Origin: CAZCFB01 sp964511535
Lineage (GTDB): Bacteria; Myxococcota_A; Polyangia; GCA-2747355; CAZCFB01
NCBI GenBank assembly: GCA_964511535.1
Contig: CAZEFW010000069.1
Location: 1 to 44,104 of the forward strand
Direction: 5' to 3'
DNA: 44,104 bases
Positions 42,487 to 44,104 of the stretch are shown here, piece by piece. The notes beneath the pieces are model-generated. The model saw nothing but the letters and a program-made list of their open reading frames with translations, searched no databases and was not told the DNA's origin. The translations under genes were made by a program, and so were the position numbers. The stretch's first letter is position 1, and each line of letters starts with the position of its first letter.

Positions 42487-44104
42487 TCGGGGACCGCGTG
42501 GACGCCCGGGCCGCCGCGGCCCTGATGCTGCTCTCCTTCTCCCTGGCCTGCGGGCCGCTGCCCGACGAGGGCGCCGGGGACGGGTACCAGGTCGCCGGCG
42601 CGGAGCTGGTGGGCTCTGCCAACCAGAGCCCCTCCTGGCTGCTGTCGGTGCGCGGCGCCGGCACCTGGACCGAGGCCGCCGACAAGGCCAGGGGCCGCGA
42701 GGTGGTGCGCGGCTGGGTGGACGGGCGAGTGCTCAACCGGCGGTTTCACAAGCGGGTGTTCGTGGAGGTGGCCGCGCCGTACGGCAAGGCGGTCCTGCGC
42801 ACCCTGCACCCGGCCTGGTACAAGGGAAGCCTCGGCGGCGGCTACGAGAAGTGGGGCACGGACACCGTGGAGATCTATCCCACGGGCGGCCCCTCGGGCG
42901 CGGCCCTGAGCGGCGCGGTGGTCTGCCGCCTGCGCATGCAGGAGGACCCGGACGGCGACGGCCAGGACCAGATGGTGGTCACGCCGTGGCGGCCGCTGTA
43001 CGGCGCCGGCAAGGGGCCGGACCTGTCGGCGGATCCCTTCGGCCCGGCGTTGAACTCCCCCACGCGGCCAGTGGCCAAGAGCAGCCCGCCGCAAGCCTTC
43101 TTCACCCCCTTCGACGACGCCGGCCGGGAGGTGATGCGCCAGATCGACAGCATCATCCAGGCCAAGAAGGCCGACCCGGCCGGCCGGCACACCCTGCACG
43201 CGGCCATCTTCAACATCAACGACTCGCGCACGGTGGACCGCGTCATCGCGGCGCACAGGGCGGGGGTGGAGGTGCGCCTGATCACCGAGGCGGACAAGCT
43301 GCGGCCCTGGGCCACCTGGCAGACCGAGGACGACCGCCTGCTCAAGGCGGGGGTGCCCCTGCTGGCGGTGCAGCGCCGGGGCAACGGCGCCATGCACATG
43401 AAGCTGGCGCTGTTCGACGGCGCGCGGGCCGCCACCGGCTCGTTCAACTGGCAGGTGGGGTCGCGGGTGGAGAACCACGAGAACATGCTGCTGTTCGACG
43501 CTCCCGACCTGGTGGGCGCCTACGCCGCGCGGTTCGTGGCCCTGGCGGGCGGCGTGCAGCGCAGCCGCACGCTGGCTAACAACCCGTCGGCCACCCGCTC
43601 CGTGGGCTTCACCCCCGACGAGAAGCCGTACCGCGTCATGGGGCAGCTCATCGACGGCGCCAAGGCCACCATTCACGTGGCCATGTTCACCGCCAAGGAC
43701 ATCAAGTACACCGACGCTCAGGGGCGCCGGACCTCGCTGCACGCCAAGCTGGCCGCGGCGGTCAAGCGCGGGGTGGAGGTGATCCTGGTGACCGACTACG
43801 GCATCGCCGAGGCCCACGAGTACTACGGCCAGATGTCCAAGGACGACCCGAACGACGAGTGGCTGGCGGCCCGGGGCGTGCACGTGGTGCTGGCGGACAA
43901 CCGCATGGGCGCTTACGCGTCCATGCACCACAAGTTCGTGGTCATCGACAGCGCCGTGGTGGTGACCGGGGCGCTTAACTGGTACCACGACGCCGCCTAC
44001 CTCAACGACGAGGACCAGCTGGTGTGGCGGGACAAGACCCTGGCCGCCCGCTACACCGGCGAGCTCACCGACCTGCTGCGCCGCTACGATCCGGCCTTCA
44101 AGCC
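42483..44104 (+). CDS. Second phospholipase D-like lipoprotein (runs off the window)
   Basis: At least 540 residues, open to the end of the window. The lipobox is SLACGP near residue 23. An N-terminal domain of about 150 residues precedes two full HKD sites: H305-M-K307 with the later Asp and GSFNW, and H482-H-K484 with Asp and GALNW; both match HxKx4D followed by G-x-x-N. It may act on phospholipids or other phosphodiesters in the envelope or outside. It starts inside the stop of the preceding PLD-like gene (ATGA overlap), so translation is likely coupled. The two proteins share the fold but are quite different in sequence, so any duplication is old. Confidence 0.87.
   Translation, partial: MIGDRVDARAAAALMLLSFSLACGPLPDEGAGDGYQVAGAELVGSANQSPSWLLSVRGAGTWTEAADKARGREVVRGWVDGRVLNRRFHKRVFVEVAAPYGKAVLRTLHPAWYKGSLGGGYEKWGTDTVEIYPTGGPSGAALSGAVVCRLRMQEDPDGDGQDQMVVTPWRPLYGAGKGPDLSADPFGPALNSPTRPVAKSSPPQAFFTPFDDAGREVMRQIDSIIQAKKADPAGRHTLHAAIFNINDSRTVDRVIAAHRAGVEVRLITEADKLRPWATWQTEDDRLLKAGVPLLAVQRRGNGAMHMKLALFDGARAATGSFNWQVGSRVENHENMLLFDAPDLVGAYAARFVALAGGVQRSRTLANNPSATRSVGFTPDEKPYRVMGQLIDGAKATIHVAMFTAKDIKYTDAQGRRTSLHAKLAAAVKRGVEVILVTDYGIAEAHEYYGQMSKDDPNDEWLAARGVHVVLADNRMGAYASMHHKFVVIDSAVVVTGALNWYHDAAYLNDEDQLVWRDKTLAARYTGELTDLLRRYDPAFK

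Overview
The window is GC-rich (roughly two-thirds G+C by eye), densely coded on both strands, and reads like a Myxococcota or other former-deltaproteobacterial genome. Supporting features are a MYXO-CTERM-type C-terminus on a trypsin-like protease (33852-34886), many lipoproteins with Asp/Ala/Pro linkers after the lipobox, a very large alpha-2-macroglobulin lipoprotein, GAF/sigma-54 regulation, and a flavorubredoxin that suggests at least occasional anaerobic or nitrosative life. I cannot name the species. No CRISPR array, insertion sequence or rRNA is visible; the window opens on the last bases of a probable tRNA-Gly.

Layout: 1-5.2 kb holds the tRNA end, a sigma-54 enhancer-binding regulator with its own terminator, and a divergent methyltransferase plus small-protein operon behind a near-consensus -24/-12 promoter, followed by a flavorubredoxin. 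5.2-8 kb holds strong inverted repeats, an SMI1/KNR4 gene with a disturbed 3' end, a HEAT-like lipoprotein and a membrane-anchored protein. 8-11.6 kb is a five-gene co-directional cluster: LysR regulator, TusA-like protein, DsrE-like protein, TusA-OsmC fusion, and a cobalamin-independent methionine-synthase-like protein split by one in-frame UGA. 11.6-20 kb holds the macroglobulin, a DUF3052 protein and an acyl-CoA dehydrogenase. 20.3-23.4 kb holds a PAS histidine kinase and a DEAD-box helicase. 23.4-44.1 kb is mostly secreted, lipid-anchored or membrane proteins: a GH43-like lipoprotein divergent from an FG-GAP lipoprotein, a PhnD-like protein, a Cys-repeat secreted protein, a glycosyltransferase, a metallophosphoesterase, a protease, an SGNH hydrolase, a zinc-ribbon membrane protein, a cNMP-PilT ATPase, and two tandem phospholipase-D-like lipoproteins, the first with a CBM20-like C-terminus and the second running off the window.

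The most striking system is the 8-11.6 kb cluster. The UGA at 8504-8502 lies in an otherwise intact frame: all four zinc-ligand positions of the MetE family lie after it, and 18 nt downstream a 7-bp perfect stem presents a 6-nt loop with G in second position, as expected of a bacterial SECIS element. The upstream genes encode a LysR protein resembling selenium-metabolism-associated LysR regulators, and TusA and DsrE domains, the two domains joined in the selenium-associated protein YedF. I propose a selenium/sulfur-trafficking operon ending in a selenocysteine-containing methyltransferase. This is inference; a recent nonsense mutation or sequencing error is the main alternative.
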